From: Bradysia coprophila
Taxonomy: Eukaryota > Arthropoda > Insecta > Diptera > Sciaridae
Direction: 5' to 3'
DNA: 64,000 nt
NCBI RefSeq assembly: GCF_014529535.1
Contig: NW_023503307.1
Span: 985,739 to 1,049,738 of the forward strand
The position numbers and the translations under genes were made by a program. Positions 1-10,142 of the stretch are shown here, in pieces. The first letter of the stretch is position 1, and each line of letters begins with the position of its first letter. The notes under the pieces are model-generated. The model made no database searches and was not told where the DNA came from. It worked only from the letters and a program-made list of their open reading frames with translations.

Positions 1-1
1 A

Positions 2-190
2 AAGAAAAAGAAAGAACTGGAAGCATACACATTACGAACCTATGCACGGCAAGCCGTTACAGTCGAGCAATCCATTCGGTTTAAGTGCCCAATTCCAGTT
101 TTAGGTGATGATGCAGTGAATGATGAGTTATTTTTTAATTTTTTAAATAAAAAACGAAAACATTTACGTAGGAAGCGAGCGGTTGCATAA
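2..190 (+). CDS. 3' end of an unrecognised ORF (partial)
   Basis: The frame is open from the window edge to a TAA at 188-190 and encodes about 62 residues, rich in Lys and Arg at both ends. The 5' part lies outside the window. I do not recognise the product. The last eight codons overlap the 3' end of the antisense LINE remnant at 164-535, so the C-terminal tail may come from transposon sequence. It could be the last exon of a host gene or a chance frame. Confidence 0.3.
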   Translation, partial: KKKKELEAYTLRTYARQAVTVEQSIRFKCPIPVLGDDAVNDELFFNFLNKKRKHLRRKRAVA

Positions 191-535
191 GTCCATATAT
201 TCCCTACAAGCACGTTTAAAGCCAGTTAACGAAAGTTTAGCCTTCACAGCAGCAGGCAACGCATTATATTTCGCCACACCACGAACGTAGAAAGAATCAT
301 TGACAATATTTCTGTTATTGAGTGGCAAAATCAGGTTTCGAAGCCTATTCGAAGAGCCGAAGTTCAGATTTTGAAAGACGTAGTCGGGTTCCTTAGTGAT
401 GATCACCTTATGCAGGAACGCGGAGGTGAGATAATCCAAGTACACGAAAAGACTATTCCCAAGAAGCCTATGTAGATGGCCAGCAACAGAGTCATATAGG
501 TTTGTTCCAAGGCTATATGAAATGTCAAATTTCAT
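164..535 (-). pseudogene. LINE (non-LTR retrotransposon) C-terminal remnant
   Basis: The 123-residue reading frame resembles the region after the reverse-transcriptase domain of insect non-LTR elements. It has a run of Leu/Ile, then LILPLNNRNIVNDSFYVRG, then a 'YNALP' segment and a final 'FKRACREY' motif. That order is typical of the last 100 residues of LINE ORF2 proteins. The frame upstream (higher coordinates) is closed by stops, so no RT or endonuclease core remains. Clade is not resolvable from this fragment. Confidence 0.6.
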
Positions 536-540
536 CCACA

Positions 541-961
541 GAGAACCGGATCTCTAATGGATGAGATCGTGTTCATTGCCTAGAGACTACATATTATGAT
601 CAGAGCAAGAAAACCGAAGACTGGTTAATTATAACTTGCCTTTTGGTACTTGTCAAAGTATTTGCTTCTCTTTCAACATGATACGATGCGAGCGAGAGGA
701 CCGAAGATCAGTTTATTGTAACTTGCCTTGGAGTATTTGTCAAAATATTTCTTTCTCTTTCATCATAATACTCTAATGAAAATTCGTGTTTACAGTTCGG
801 AACAAATTTTTATCAGAAAACCCTGGTACAATTTTCGATGGTCAAACGGCACTTCTACTCTTTTTTCACAGAATTGCAAATGTTTTTTGACATGTTGACA
901 TAAAAACAAGAATCGTCTCTGTGTGTGTGCTTGTTACAACAATAATAATCAGAAAATAAAA
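541..961 (+). other. Parvin 5' flank
   Basis: AT-rich sequence between the LINE remnant and the parvin start codon. It holds an imperfect direct repeat: 'accgaagactggttaattataacttgcct' at 613-642 is echoed at 700-731. No clear core promoter motif was identified. The parvin transcript probably begins in the last 100 bases of this stretch. Confidence 0.3.
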
Positions 962-2823
962 ATGGCATCACGTCCAAAATCTCCTGGACCTCCTTCTGCC
1001 CGAAGTGATAAAGAGGAATCGTTTTGGGATAAAATCGGCACTCTAGGCCGAAAGAAACGAATCAAAGAAGGTATGAATTGCAGTCATTATGACAATCGAT
1101 CGTACCGTTGCATTTGGACAATCATTCCATATAAGGTTATTGTGCAAATAGTTGTGTAGGAGTGGCAACAATTTGGTATCCAAATGTTATTTTCGCAATG
1201 TAAATGGATCGAAATGCGATTTAGTTGTTCATCGAATAAGTGTAATTCCTCGAAAATGATCGTTAGAATTGATAACGTCGAATGTCACCAGTGAAAACTA
1301 AAAACCTACGACACAAACCGATTGTTTACACCATCATACATCCGTTGTCCATCTAATTGCTCTGTATTCTCGATTGTTTCAGTGCAAGAAGTTCAAGCCG
1401 AAGGTCGATATGCAATTGATTCGCCTGGCAATCCAAACAATCCCGAAATTCCACCGGAGGATTATGCTTTACGTGAGTCAACACCCACTCACATCCGTTC
1501 AGGCCCGAATGAGTCATACTAAAATTCTTGGAAAAAATGTATGTTTTAGGGGACAACGAACAACGTGCAATAATTCAACCTCAATCGCTTGCCGATCCTC
1601 AAGTGCAAGAATTGCAGCAAGTTCTTATCGACTGGATCAATGACGAATTGGCCAACCAAAGAATTATCGTCAAAAATATTGAAGAAGATCTGTACGATGG
1701 CCAGGTGTTGCACAAATTGTGGGAGAGTTTGACTGGACGAAAACTTGATGTGTTAGAAGTGACTCAGTCTGAGGAGGGACAACGAGAGAAGTTGGCGATT
1801 GTGCTGAATGCCGTGAATCATGTAAGGCTTTTTCTTTGATTTCGTCTCGAATTCAGCTCCATTTTCGACATTTTATTATTGGAGTTGAATGTGTCGTTCG
1901 CTGTAGATTTTGGGTCTACCTACCGTAAATTACATATCTTTCCTTATCAACTGACAGGTCCTTGGATTCCATCATAAAATTCCGAAATGGAGCGTTGAGA
2001 GTGTCCATTCGAAGAACATGGTGGCCATACTACATCTACTGGTGGCCTTAGTACGACATTTTCGTGCACCAATTCGTCTACCAGAGAATGTGTTCGTCAC
2101 GATCGTCATCGCACAGAAGAACGGCCAAGTGCTCAGTGCACAGTAAGGAAATACTTAAAAAGCAATCGAACACACATTGCGAATAATGATTTCAATTTTC
2201 ATCCCTCAAGGAAATATCAGGAACAGATCACCTCACAATACGACGATGTCGGTATGCGGTGTGAGCGTGATGCATTCGATACGTTGTTTGATTGTGCACC
2301 GGAAAAGTTAGCTGTTGTTAAGAAGGTTCTCTTTCTATTACATTTTATGTATTGACAATGTTCACGAATTCGATGCTTTTACAGTCATTGGTGACATTCG
2401 TCAACAAGCATCTGAACAAGTTGAATATTGAAGTAGCCAATCTGAGCACCGATTTCAAGGATGGCGTCTACTTGTGTCTGTTGATGGGACTGCTGGGAGG
2501 TTTCTTTGTGCCATTGTATGATTTCCATTTGACACCGCGGGATAGTGACCAGATGGTAGGTTCACTCGAAATCGTTATTCGATTGATCGAAATTCTCTAT
2601 TGTTTCTATCATATGCAGGTACACAACGTTGCATTCTCTTTTGAACTGATGCAAGATGTCGGTCTACCTCAACCGAAAGCTAGACCAGAAGGTAAATTGA
2701 TTTTTCAATGTTAGCGAAGGCCATAAATCAATGACTAAATTTACAGATATTGTCAACATGGACCTTAAATCGACCCTTCGAGTCTTGTACAATCTGTTCA
2801 CAAAATACCGAAATTTGTCGTAA
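962..2823 (+). CDS. parvin: Parvin (actopaxin family), focal adhesion adaptor
   Basis: Parvin binds integrin-linked kinase and PINCH at integrin adhesions and links them to actin. Coding exons by GT-AG sites: 962-1070, 1383-1472, 1550-1821, 1958-2142, 2211-2325, 2385-2555, 2619-2691 and 2747-2823. They join in frame to 363 residues, the normal size for insect parvin. The N-terminus begins MASRPKSPGPPSARSDKEES and continues with the family signature PPEDYAL. CH1 spans about residues 82-195 (motif DLYDGQVLHKLWE). CH2 spans about 256-363 (motifs VTFVNKHLNKLN, DGVYLCLLMGLLGG and STLRVLYNLFTKYR). The ATG at 962 is chosen because the upstream in-frame ATG at 923 adds unrelated residues. The donor after exon 5 (GTTCTC) is weak but the join keeps frame and homology. 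Confidence 0.95.
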
Positions 2824-3066
2824 GATAGCAATGGCGGAAATATGTCCGTTTGGAAAATGGATGGGCAACGATGCCACTTAATACAAAAACCAAACAAAAA
2901 TACTGAGCGTCTTCTTGAAGAATCTTTTTTCTTAACAAATAACTGTGGTCCGTGGCTAATACAATTTAATGATTTTCACGTCTCTAGATTAGTCTTCGTT
3001 CAATGTGCCTTCTTTTTATAGTGCCTCTTACGATGTATTTTTGTTTCTAATTTTTATTAATTTATT

Positions 3067-3072
3067 AATAAA
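3067..3072 (+). terminator. Poly(A) signal for parvin
   Basis: AATAAA, 244 bases after the parvin stop codon, followed by a T-run. It is the first canonical signal downstream and a reasonable 3' end. Confidence 0.5.
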
Positions 3073-3944
3073 GTTTTTTTGGAACTAAGCAGACGATTGT
3101 TGTGCTTTTGCGGCCGCGTTCGGCGACTACGATTATAATGCGAAGCGAAGTGCATAGAAATTAAACGAATCGATAGAATCGACAAATCAACGGAACATCG
3201 TACTCTTGATAGTGTTGTGCTACTCTTAAAACTACTCACCAGATTTAATCTCCTGCATGTGTCCATTGAATATTTTACACAATTTGCTCACATCTTAATT
3301 TTTGGTGTTTTCTTCCACCTCGTTTGTCGTGCTAAATGAGAGCTAGCCAGACTTCATCGCTTATTTTTGTCGTTATTGTCGATAATTATCAGGATCTGGC
3401 ATTTTGGGTGGATAGCGCTCGGGTAGTTGGACAGATGCATAGGTGCAGTATCTCCTGGTTATTTCACACTTCTCCTGGAAACTATGGAAATCTGAACACA
3501 TATTGCTATTGATACAGCATCATGACATAAATGAATTTGCAATTTATTTTTAGCCTGGGTCGTCTGGGTAGCATCGTCGACAAATTACAACCTAAGTTCC
3601 TTGAAATTCAGACAATTTCATTTGTTTCGATTGAAAGTTGTAGCTGTTTAAAATCCTAGATTTTAATATTTGTTTTAAATTTCTTTATTATAACGGTATC
3701 ATCGGTTTTACAACTGTTTGGTTGGATGGTTAAGATAGGTTGGTTGGTTGGTTGTTGTTTCTTTAGTTGCTTAACACAGAATGAATCATGATTCTAATTT
3801 CGGTTACAGTTCAAAGGTCCATACAATTAATACATATAATTTACGATAGATGGCTCGTATTAAACATTAGTTCGTACTGAATATGAATCACGATTCAAAT
3901 AACCCCGGCAATATTATACAGTAGCCTTTTCATCTTTATCACAC
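3073..3944. other. Intergenic, no gene seen
   Basis: AT-rich sequence with a short GGTT-rich run at about 3718-3755 (repeats of 'ggttggttggttg'). No coding frame with splice-site support was found on either strand. Confidence 0.4.
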
Positions 3945-4860
3945 TAGGCCCCACCTTTTGGGCGGGTCAGGTCTGTTGACTGACAATTTTTTCAATATAT
4001 TTTTATTTCATTTTATTTTCCGTTGTTAAACTTCCGAAACATCACAAATAACTGATATACCTTCGCTTGAGTACAAATTTTTTGGAAAAGTACTTTTTCT
4101 GTTCTCTATTTTATTCACACTAACAAATCATAACTCCTGTCTTCACGAAAAAAATGCAACGCCTATTGCTAGTAGCAGAGCTGTGCCTTTAATCATGAGT
4201 AAAATAGCACGACTCGTGCGAATTACGGCCCTCGCTTCGCTCTGGCGGAAATTTCACACTCGTGAGAGTTTTAAAGTTTTCTGTTTGATTGTTTTTTAGT
4301 GTCATTCCATGCATTTGAATAATGATTCAGAAATTGGTTTTTCGTAAAATTTTATAAATATTTTATGTAATGGCGGTGAAATCTGCTACTTTTGTCCGTG
4401 ATTGCTGACTATCACCGTTATAGAAAACTATCATGCGTGATAGCTGACTTTCACGTGACTATCCCTGACTATAGCCAACTGTTACCGTGATATCTGACTT
4501 TCACCGTATTATCCCTGACCGTGATAGCTGACTATCATGCGTAATAGATGGATATAACTTAACTAACCTACACAATCAAATTCCATCAAAGTAATCTTTT
4601 TCGATAGATTGAATTTTCAACAGTGGAAAATACTGCTTTTCTGGATGAACTTAGCCTCAGGAATTCAATTCTGCGTCGATTAAAAAAAGAAAATTAGTAA
4701 TTGGTAGATAATTACTCAAGTTATCGTGTTTACAAGCAAAATATTGGGACTAACTATTCCGTTTTTCATAACAACCTTTCATACAAACATTTTAGGGTAT
4801 TCTCTGGCATAAGACCATAAGACTTACAGTCAAGGGAATAAGGAAAAGAGGCTCTCACCC
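3945..4860 (+). repeat. Dispersed repeat, copy A (inverted partner at 11.55-12.54 kb)
   Basis: About 0.9 kb. The left end reads 'taggccccaccttttgggcg' and the right end carries 'gcataagaccataagactta'. Both ends, and an internal block around 4217-4290 containing 'attacggccctcgcttcgct', recur in reverse orientation at 11550-12544. No coding capacity or terminal inverted repeat was found, so the class is unknown; a non-autonomous element is likely. Confidence 0.65.
4396..4546 (+). repeat. Degenerate short tandem repeats inside repeat copy A
   Basis: Variants of 'ccgtgatagctgactatca' recur at least five times in about 150 bases, mixed with 'actatccctgac' units. Many units are themselves weakly palindromic (TGATAG and CTATCA). 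Copy B does not show the same expanded array, so it may have arisen by local duplication in copy A. Confidence 0.55.
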
Positions 4861-5486
4861 TTCCTTATTAACTAGCTGTTCGTGAGATAGCAAATAGCAG
4901 AACATTCGTGCGGATTTTTTATAAATTGGACAGGGTAGTAAATGGAGTTAAGACGGATCAACACAGTGATAAATTATAGCCTAAATTTGTGCCCAAAAAT
5001 AATATATGTTTTCGATGATAGCTTTGTGTCCACACCCTTTCTGTAAAAAGTGGGACCATCGTTTTGTGTGAATTGAAAATGTGTTGCGTAAAAATAATAA
5101 ATGTTTGTGGTGATGTCTAAGGGTATAATTACTCTTAGGTACTACGAGAAGACGCAATACTTGAACCAAAATTGGCACAAATTCTGAGTTTTCTCGTAGT
5201 GGAGTGGAGTGCATTTATTATTCTTGGCACACTTTTTCCAGAAAGTAAGCAGATGCGCCTAAGGCTACGATTTAGAGCTGAGTCGATTCGTCTTATGGGA
5301 AAGGTCTATCGGACGCCAATGTGAAATCAAATTTATTGACAAATCGAGGAGGTCTTGTTCTCAGTTCTTTTTGATTAACATTAACAACAAACGGATTGTA
5401 TTTTTAGAAAAATTAATTTTAATTTCCATTATAAAATCTTCATGTACAGTTCAATAAACAGTTTATCTTTCGAACGACCGTTGCTT
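4861..5486. other. Intergenic and TMEM203 3' flank
   Basis: No supported gene. A minus-strand AATAAA (TTTATT at 5329-5334) lies about 155 bases past the TMEM203 stop and probably marks its 3' end. At 5134-5208 two segments, 'ggtactacgagaagacg' and 'tctcgtagtgg', form an imperfect inverted repeat. Confidence 0.35.
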
Positions 5487-5909
5487 TCAATTCGCATTGG
5501 AAAGTTGACACGCTCGCACAGCAATCAATTGAAGTAACACAAATAACGGAGCAAACACTTCAAAGTAATCCAAATTCTGTTCGCCCGACAATTTTCTACA
5601 AAGTAAATACTTAAAAACGACCGTCAATATCAAAAATTTCAACGACCAAAAGAACCGATTGAATGACTTGCGCCGGTTATCGTTGTTCAAAAACATTCGA
5701 ATGCCGACAATTACACAAAAGTATGCATTGCCCAGATCGCTGCAAAATAATGGCGAAAATATACCGAACCAATCGAGATCGGGTAGATAGCCGCCCAGTC
5801 TTATCGACAGCAGCATCGTAAAAATCCATAAAGTTAATAAATTTGTGAAAATCTCGAATTCGGACAATCCGAGCCATTTAACCAGTTCCGATAGTTTGAA
5901 CATTTTCAC
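5487..5909 (-). CDS. Tmem203: TMEM203 homologue, four-pass ER membrane protein
   Basis: A single exon encoding 140 residues, close to the 136 of vertebrate TMEM203. In mammals the protein sits in the ER membrane and affects ER calcium stores and STING signalling. Conserved landmarks: LSELVKWLG then FEIFTNLL at residues 6-25, the DLDWFGIFSPLF segment at about 44-56, a second half ending LLCRKLSG, and the final helix FAPLFVLLQLIAVRACQ. Four hydrophobic stretches are evident. The start is chosen at the ATG two residues before the conserved FKLSEL block. It lies only 66 bases downstream of the Rpp20 stop on the same strand, so the two may share a transcript. Confidence 0.9.
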   Translation of the reverse strand: MKMFKLSELVKWLGLSEFEIFTNLLTLWIFTMLLSIRLGGYLPDLDWFGIFSPLFCSDLGNAYFCVIVGIRMFLNNDNRRKSFNRFFWSLKFLILTVVFKYLLCRKLSGEQNLDYFEVFAPLFVLLQLIAVRACQLSNAN

Positions 5910-5975
5910 TTTTTAATATAATCGAGATTGAGTAGAGATACACAGAGCACGGAGACGGTTGTGGGTTATCACGTT

Positions 5976-6601
5976 CTATTTGCTGATAATGTTTTTTGAA
6001 TGGCGAAATACTCGAATGTGCAAACAGGAATTCAAACGTTTTTGTAAGGTAAAATCTTCATCGTCGCGTAGCGGGTGAAAATCATCTGAAACGAAAATAT
6101 CGTTGTCATTGCAACGCAATATGTGGCGTAGAGTGGAAGCCTACCGATAAGTTCTATAAACGAAGTGTTCGCCTCGTATCCGAGACCATTATTTGAATTA
6201 GCAATCAGAGTCAGAGCCAAATTGATTCCACGTGAAATGGCATTGCCGACGCAGTGTAAAAAGATTTCGTTTATGTTTTCTGTGTTCAGAATGGTTTCAC
6301 ATTGATGGATCTGTGCCTGGAATGTTTTTTTATCGTGAACACAATTGTCTTTCGTCACCGGACAAACAAAATTCATCCAGACAATAACATTTGGAGGCTG
6401 GGTTAACTTTACCTTAAAATTTGACTTGTTTGTCACGTAAATGTCTTCCTTGCGTTGGTATGGCTTAGATGTGGGTCGCTTTTTAAACGAATGGTTTTCA
6501 CTAAAGAAACGTTTCGGATTATCGGCTCTAAAGTTCTTTTGTTTTTTTCCTGGCTGATTTTGAACATCAGATTCAGCCATATCAGCCACAGCAGAGGACA
6601 A
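5976..6601 (-). CDS. Pop7: RNase P/MRP subunit Rpp20 (Pop7), Alba-like
   Basis: Rpp20 pairs with Rpp25 and binds the P3 arm of RNase P and RNase MRP RNA in the nucleus. Coding exons (minus strand): 6601-6413, 6316-6145 and 6085-5976, giving 156 residues. Intron 1 (6412-6317) is 96 bases and has no stop, so a plain reading frame runs through it and hides the splice; removing it restores the family block DIYVTNKSNFK then AQIHQCETIL. The Alba core follows: EIFLHCVGNAISRGINLAL, ANTSFIELID. The third exon ends with the conserved LHIRVFR strand. The Lys/Arg-rich N-terminal 50 residues fit the family. Exon phases are consistent throughout. Confidence 0.9.
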
Positions 6602-7733
6602 ACATGTAATATTTCTTTGAAGTATTGAAATGTCAGTGAAATTGTCACTCGGTTGGCTCTACTATATCGACATTGACATTGTTGTAGCAGATAAATTTGA
6701 AAGTTGTTCTAGGCTTGATTTTAATTTATTTCGAATAGGTATGAACGGTCTGGTGTAATATTGCGAAATTCTACGATGGTACAGTAAAAATTATTCTGTA
6801 GAAATTTAGTTCTTAGGTAAGATTTCATTTCTGATTCTCCATATCAGTTTAAAAAAAAACCTAAATAGCAAAGTGTGACGCAAGTGTTTATATCAACTCA
6901 CAAAGCAACTAATTTAAAACCATTTAAATTAAGACGTAAAAACATCTACGTTTTTCGACTGGATCAACTAAAACGATTTGTGTTACTTATTTCAAACAGT
7001 ACTCTTACTTCAATTGAAAAAATTCTTAAAAAAATATTTCCTAAAAATTTTAGTTTGACCCTTGCACCCCTTGCATCACATTGTCTTACTAACGTGACAC
7101 CATAATTTTCACTGTTAAATAACTGGAAGCGTATGACCGAGCTGGTTATGTAAGACCTTACTTAATGCCTGGCACATTATTATGACTGATTTTAGTAAAA
7201 TTTCGAACTTTGAAAGAAGATGCCACGTCGTTACTTACCAAAATGTAATTACTGACAATGACAATTCATTTTCGTCTTTATGAAATACTGAAGTTTCGCA
7301 ATCGATTCTTTTTATACTCCTGAGGATTGCCACACTCAATTACTACCGGTATCCTATAATTTTTGATGCATCATCTTTTTCTTCAATCGTTTTAACATAG
7401 CCGAGCCTATTTTTACGAAAATATATTTTTTTTTCTTGGTTTTCTCGAAAATTTATTGAAAACTTTCTTGCAAAGCATTTTTTAGAGAATTCGAGAAATT
7501 TCAAGATAACATTCTATGGAAGATTCACTCTCCTATCCAGAGCTCATCCCTCAATTTTGTTGTGGTTATTTTATTAACCGATATAGAATGACATCTAGAG
7601 TTTGGAGGGAAAGTGGCGTGGCTACATGCGTTGGCGTTTGCCAAAATTTACTAAATTTAACAAAAAAACTTTTTTGTAAATTTCGGCAGATTCAGCAATT
7701 TTTTGGTATTTTCAGTAAAACAAATTAACAATA
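6602..7733. other. Intergenic, no gene seen
   Basis: AT-rich, with frequent stops in all frames. The first 200 bases are the likely promoter of the Rpp20 transcript, which reads to the left. Nothing else was recognised. Confidence 0.35.
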
Positions 7734-7861
7734 AGGGACTGTTCATAAATGACATCCGCGGTTTGGGGGAGGGGTGACTGAAGAAAACATGACGGCCAAA
7801 ACAAAATTGGGTCATATAAAACCGGCCAAAAGTAGTGGACGTCATTTATGAATGGCCCCTA
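7734..7861. mobile_element. MITE, TIR family AGGGACYRTTCATAAATGAC
   Basis: A 128-bp element with terminal inverted repeats of about 25 bp: 'agggactgttcataaatgac' at the left and 'gtcatttatgaatggcccct' at the right. It has no coding capacity. A related copy lies at 62918-63081 and a degraded one at about 44014-44252. All three share the internal stretch 'tgacggcc'. The superfamily cannot be set because the target-site duplication is too short to be certain. Confidence 0.75.
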
Positions 7862-8473
7862 ATAGGCCCTGTACATGTACAATCACATGCGCATTTTTCA
7901 ATCTCAAAGACGCAGTTTCGGTGAACAGTAGAAGCAAAATTATCCGCAGTAGCTACATTTCATTATGCATAAACAATAATTGTTTTAAATCAATTTTAAT
8001 AGTGGTTCCAGTTCTTGACGGCTAGCTAGTCGGCTCAGAATGTTTGACGATATTTTCTTAATACTGAAAAAACATCGCAACTTCGCATTTTCAGTAAACT
8101 AAACTAAAACATTTGTCCCGTAAAAGCATGGGAAAAAGGCAGCAATATTGCAGTCGCTTGTCTCAAAGGATTTTTTACCAACTCACAGCGTTGGTTCTAA
8201 AAACGAGATCGATACTGATTTTGAATTGAAGTTACTTCCTATATAGACTTTTACTTGGACCAGTCTATGTTATGTATACTATACATAAGCCCGGCTAACA
8301 AGTTAAACAGGCAGGAAAATCCGCTTCATCTCTTCTCAATTCTCGCATTGGATTATGTTGATATAAGACACACGTACTCTTTTAGTACAACAAAACTTTA
8401 TCACACAGTAAAACTTACAATTAGTGTAACAGAAGAACTTCTATTGATCGAAATAAATTTTCACAGCCGCCAC
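7862..8473. other. Intergenic and 3' flank of the zinc-finger gene
   Basis: No supported gene. Frames on both strands are short and lack splice-site support. Confidence 0.3.
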
Positions 8474-9604
8474 TTATACATGCTGTCCATGAATCTTAAT
8501 TAAATGCCGATTAAAATTGGTAATATCCCACCGTCTCGTTCCCGATCTATTTTGCGGCGCTACCGACGTAAAACAAAACGGACAGACTATTTTTTGGATC
8601 ATTTTCTTCTGACCTCGTCTATTTCGTTCCAAAACTTCCGTTATTAATTTGTCATCATCTATGCGCGCGCCCTGAGTAATAAAATTCGCAGTCGGTATAA
8701 TTGTGCACCAAGCAATGTATAAAATCTCTCAAACAAATACCTTCAGCAGGGTCGGTGTGTATTTTTGTAGCGATCGTTTTGCTGACAACAACAAATTCAT
8801 GTAGTTACTGTGTCCGTCATTAGTCTGTGGTAAAATAAAGGTTTCCGGTTCTTTTGTCAAACGAAATTTCGCTTCTAAGCAGAGAGTATACTTACATCTG
8901 CAAAATCTTCAGGATCAAAATCTGCAGCTTCAATGCCCATGTAATAATTCAGTGGATCTAAAAGTAAAAGGAAATCACTTAAGTACGGGTCACTCGAGTC
9001 ACTGTATAAAATTAATGCTAAATACAATCACAATCTTGTACTTTAATGGTAAAACATGCAAATGGATGTTAAGAACATCACAGTATATAATGGCAAGAAA
9101 TAGTGTGTCTTCTATGTAAGGCATGGGAGATTCCTTTATTTATTACAATGAAGTCACATTCAACAAATGTTTGTGATGATTACAGGATGTACAGCGAAAC
9201 GATTGAGACTTTCCGAAAGCCAGTGGTAATGGTTGTCTGAACAATCAAAATTCTTTTTTTTTTCAAACCATTTTCCCTAGACAAAGCTGGAGACCAATGT
9301 TGTGAGGTCAAATTTTTTTTTTAGTCGGTGCCACTGTGGTAATAATAGTCCCGAACATGGCCACTTTTCCCACTAAATTAAGTGAGTGCGAGTGCTGTTT
9401 CGAATCTGTAAAATGAAGAATTGAAGAGTTAAAATCAATGGTATACAATTGGTGCCGACTTCCTTCGGAGAGTTCTCATTCACATTTTGTTCTGGTTTAA
9501 ATGTGTTATAGAGAGTTAGAAATAATTTGGGGTTCCAATGAATCGTCCAGTTACTAATCAACGGCTCACTAAGGTGAATGTGGCCGGATAAGCGCTTGCC
9601 ATTC
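8474..9604 (-). CDS. 3' exons of an unrecognised Cys2His2-type finger protein
   Basis: Four minus-strand exons with matching phases: 9604-9447, 8957-8896, 8824-8741 and 8671-8474 (stop at 8476-8474). The last exon encodes RGQKKMIQKIVCPFC and then FNRHLIKIHGQHV before the stop. This is a C-x2-C-x22-H-x4-H pattern, like a BED or C2H2 finger, suggesting nucleic-acid or protein binding. The second exon is acidic (DFDPEDFAD). The most 5' exon seen (9604) has a good acceptor but no upstream exon or start codon was found, so the model is 5' incomplete. An alternative acceptor at about 9411 could replace the link from 9447 to 8957 and give a different, short C-terminus. I do not recognise the family. 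Confidence 0.5.
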
Positions 9605-9995
9605 CTAAAATAGAAAAATACAAATTTTAGTATAAATCTTCAATGTTAAAAGTTATCTAAAAATGTAAACAAAAGTTTAGAAATGTAAAAACCAAAACAT
9701 TGCATGGACTTTCTATAGCCATATAGCTAGTAATGTGACATTTAATTGTAGGGTAAACAACTAATTTTCGACCACTCGAAAACATTATTTTGATGTTTTC
9801 GAGTACAGGAAAATTTGATTACCGTCGTGAAAAATTATAACCCTTGCTCGACATTCCCCTCGAAAACTAACAAATTCTCTCGCTGAAACTTGAGTGTTTA
9901 CTCAACAAGAAAACATGTAACGTTATATTTACATGATGAGAGGCGTTGAAACTAGTGCTTGAAACGTATAAGTCATTAATAGCAATGAATATAAA
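9605..9995. other. Intergenic or intron of the zinc-finger gene
   Basis: No exon with consistent phase was found here, although the upstream exon of the minus-strand gene must lie at higher coordinates. A local inverted repeat, 'cactcgaaaacatt' and 'gatgttttcgagt', is at 9771-9806. Confidence 0.3.
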
Positions 9996-10142
9996 CTACC
10001 CAGGTAAGGTCTAATGTCACCTCGGAGGAAATAAGTATTTTAAAAACGGATTCTAACGCACCCATTTTCATATTATTTTGAAACAAAATGTGTGAGTTCA
10101 AGTAGAATCTACAGATTTTGTAGAATCGGCCATACCTGGTAT
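9996..10142. mobile_element. Short MITE, TIR family TACC(C)AGGTA
   Basis: A 147-bp element. The left end 'ctacccaggtaaggtc' and the right end 'cggccatacctggtat' form imperfect terminal inverted repeats. It matches, in reverse orientation, the outer ends of the longer element at 46582-48634, including the inner blocks 'aacgcacccattttcatat' and 'gtcacctcggaggaaat'. Confidence 0.65.

Noticed and set aside
1353-1643. Overlapping frames on both strands around parvin exon 2
   Set aside because: They are shadows of the spliced parvin exons; their residues do not match any family and they cross clear splice sites.
4981-5214. 77-codon minus-strand frame
   Set aside because: No recognisable domain, lies in repeat-rich DNA, and is within the length expected by chance.
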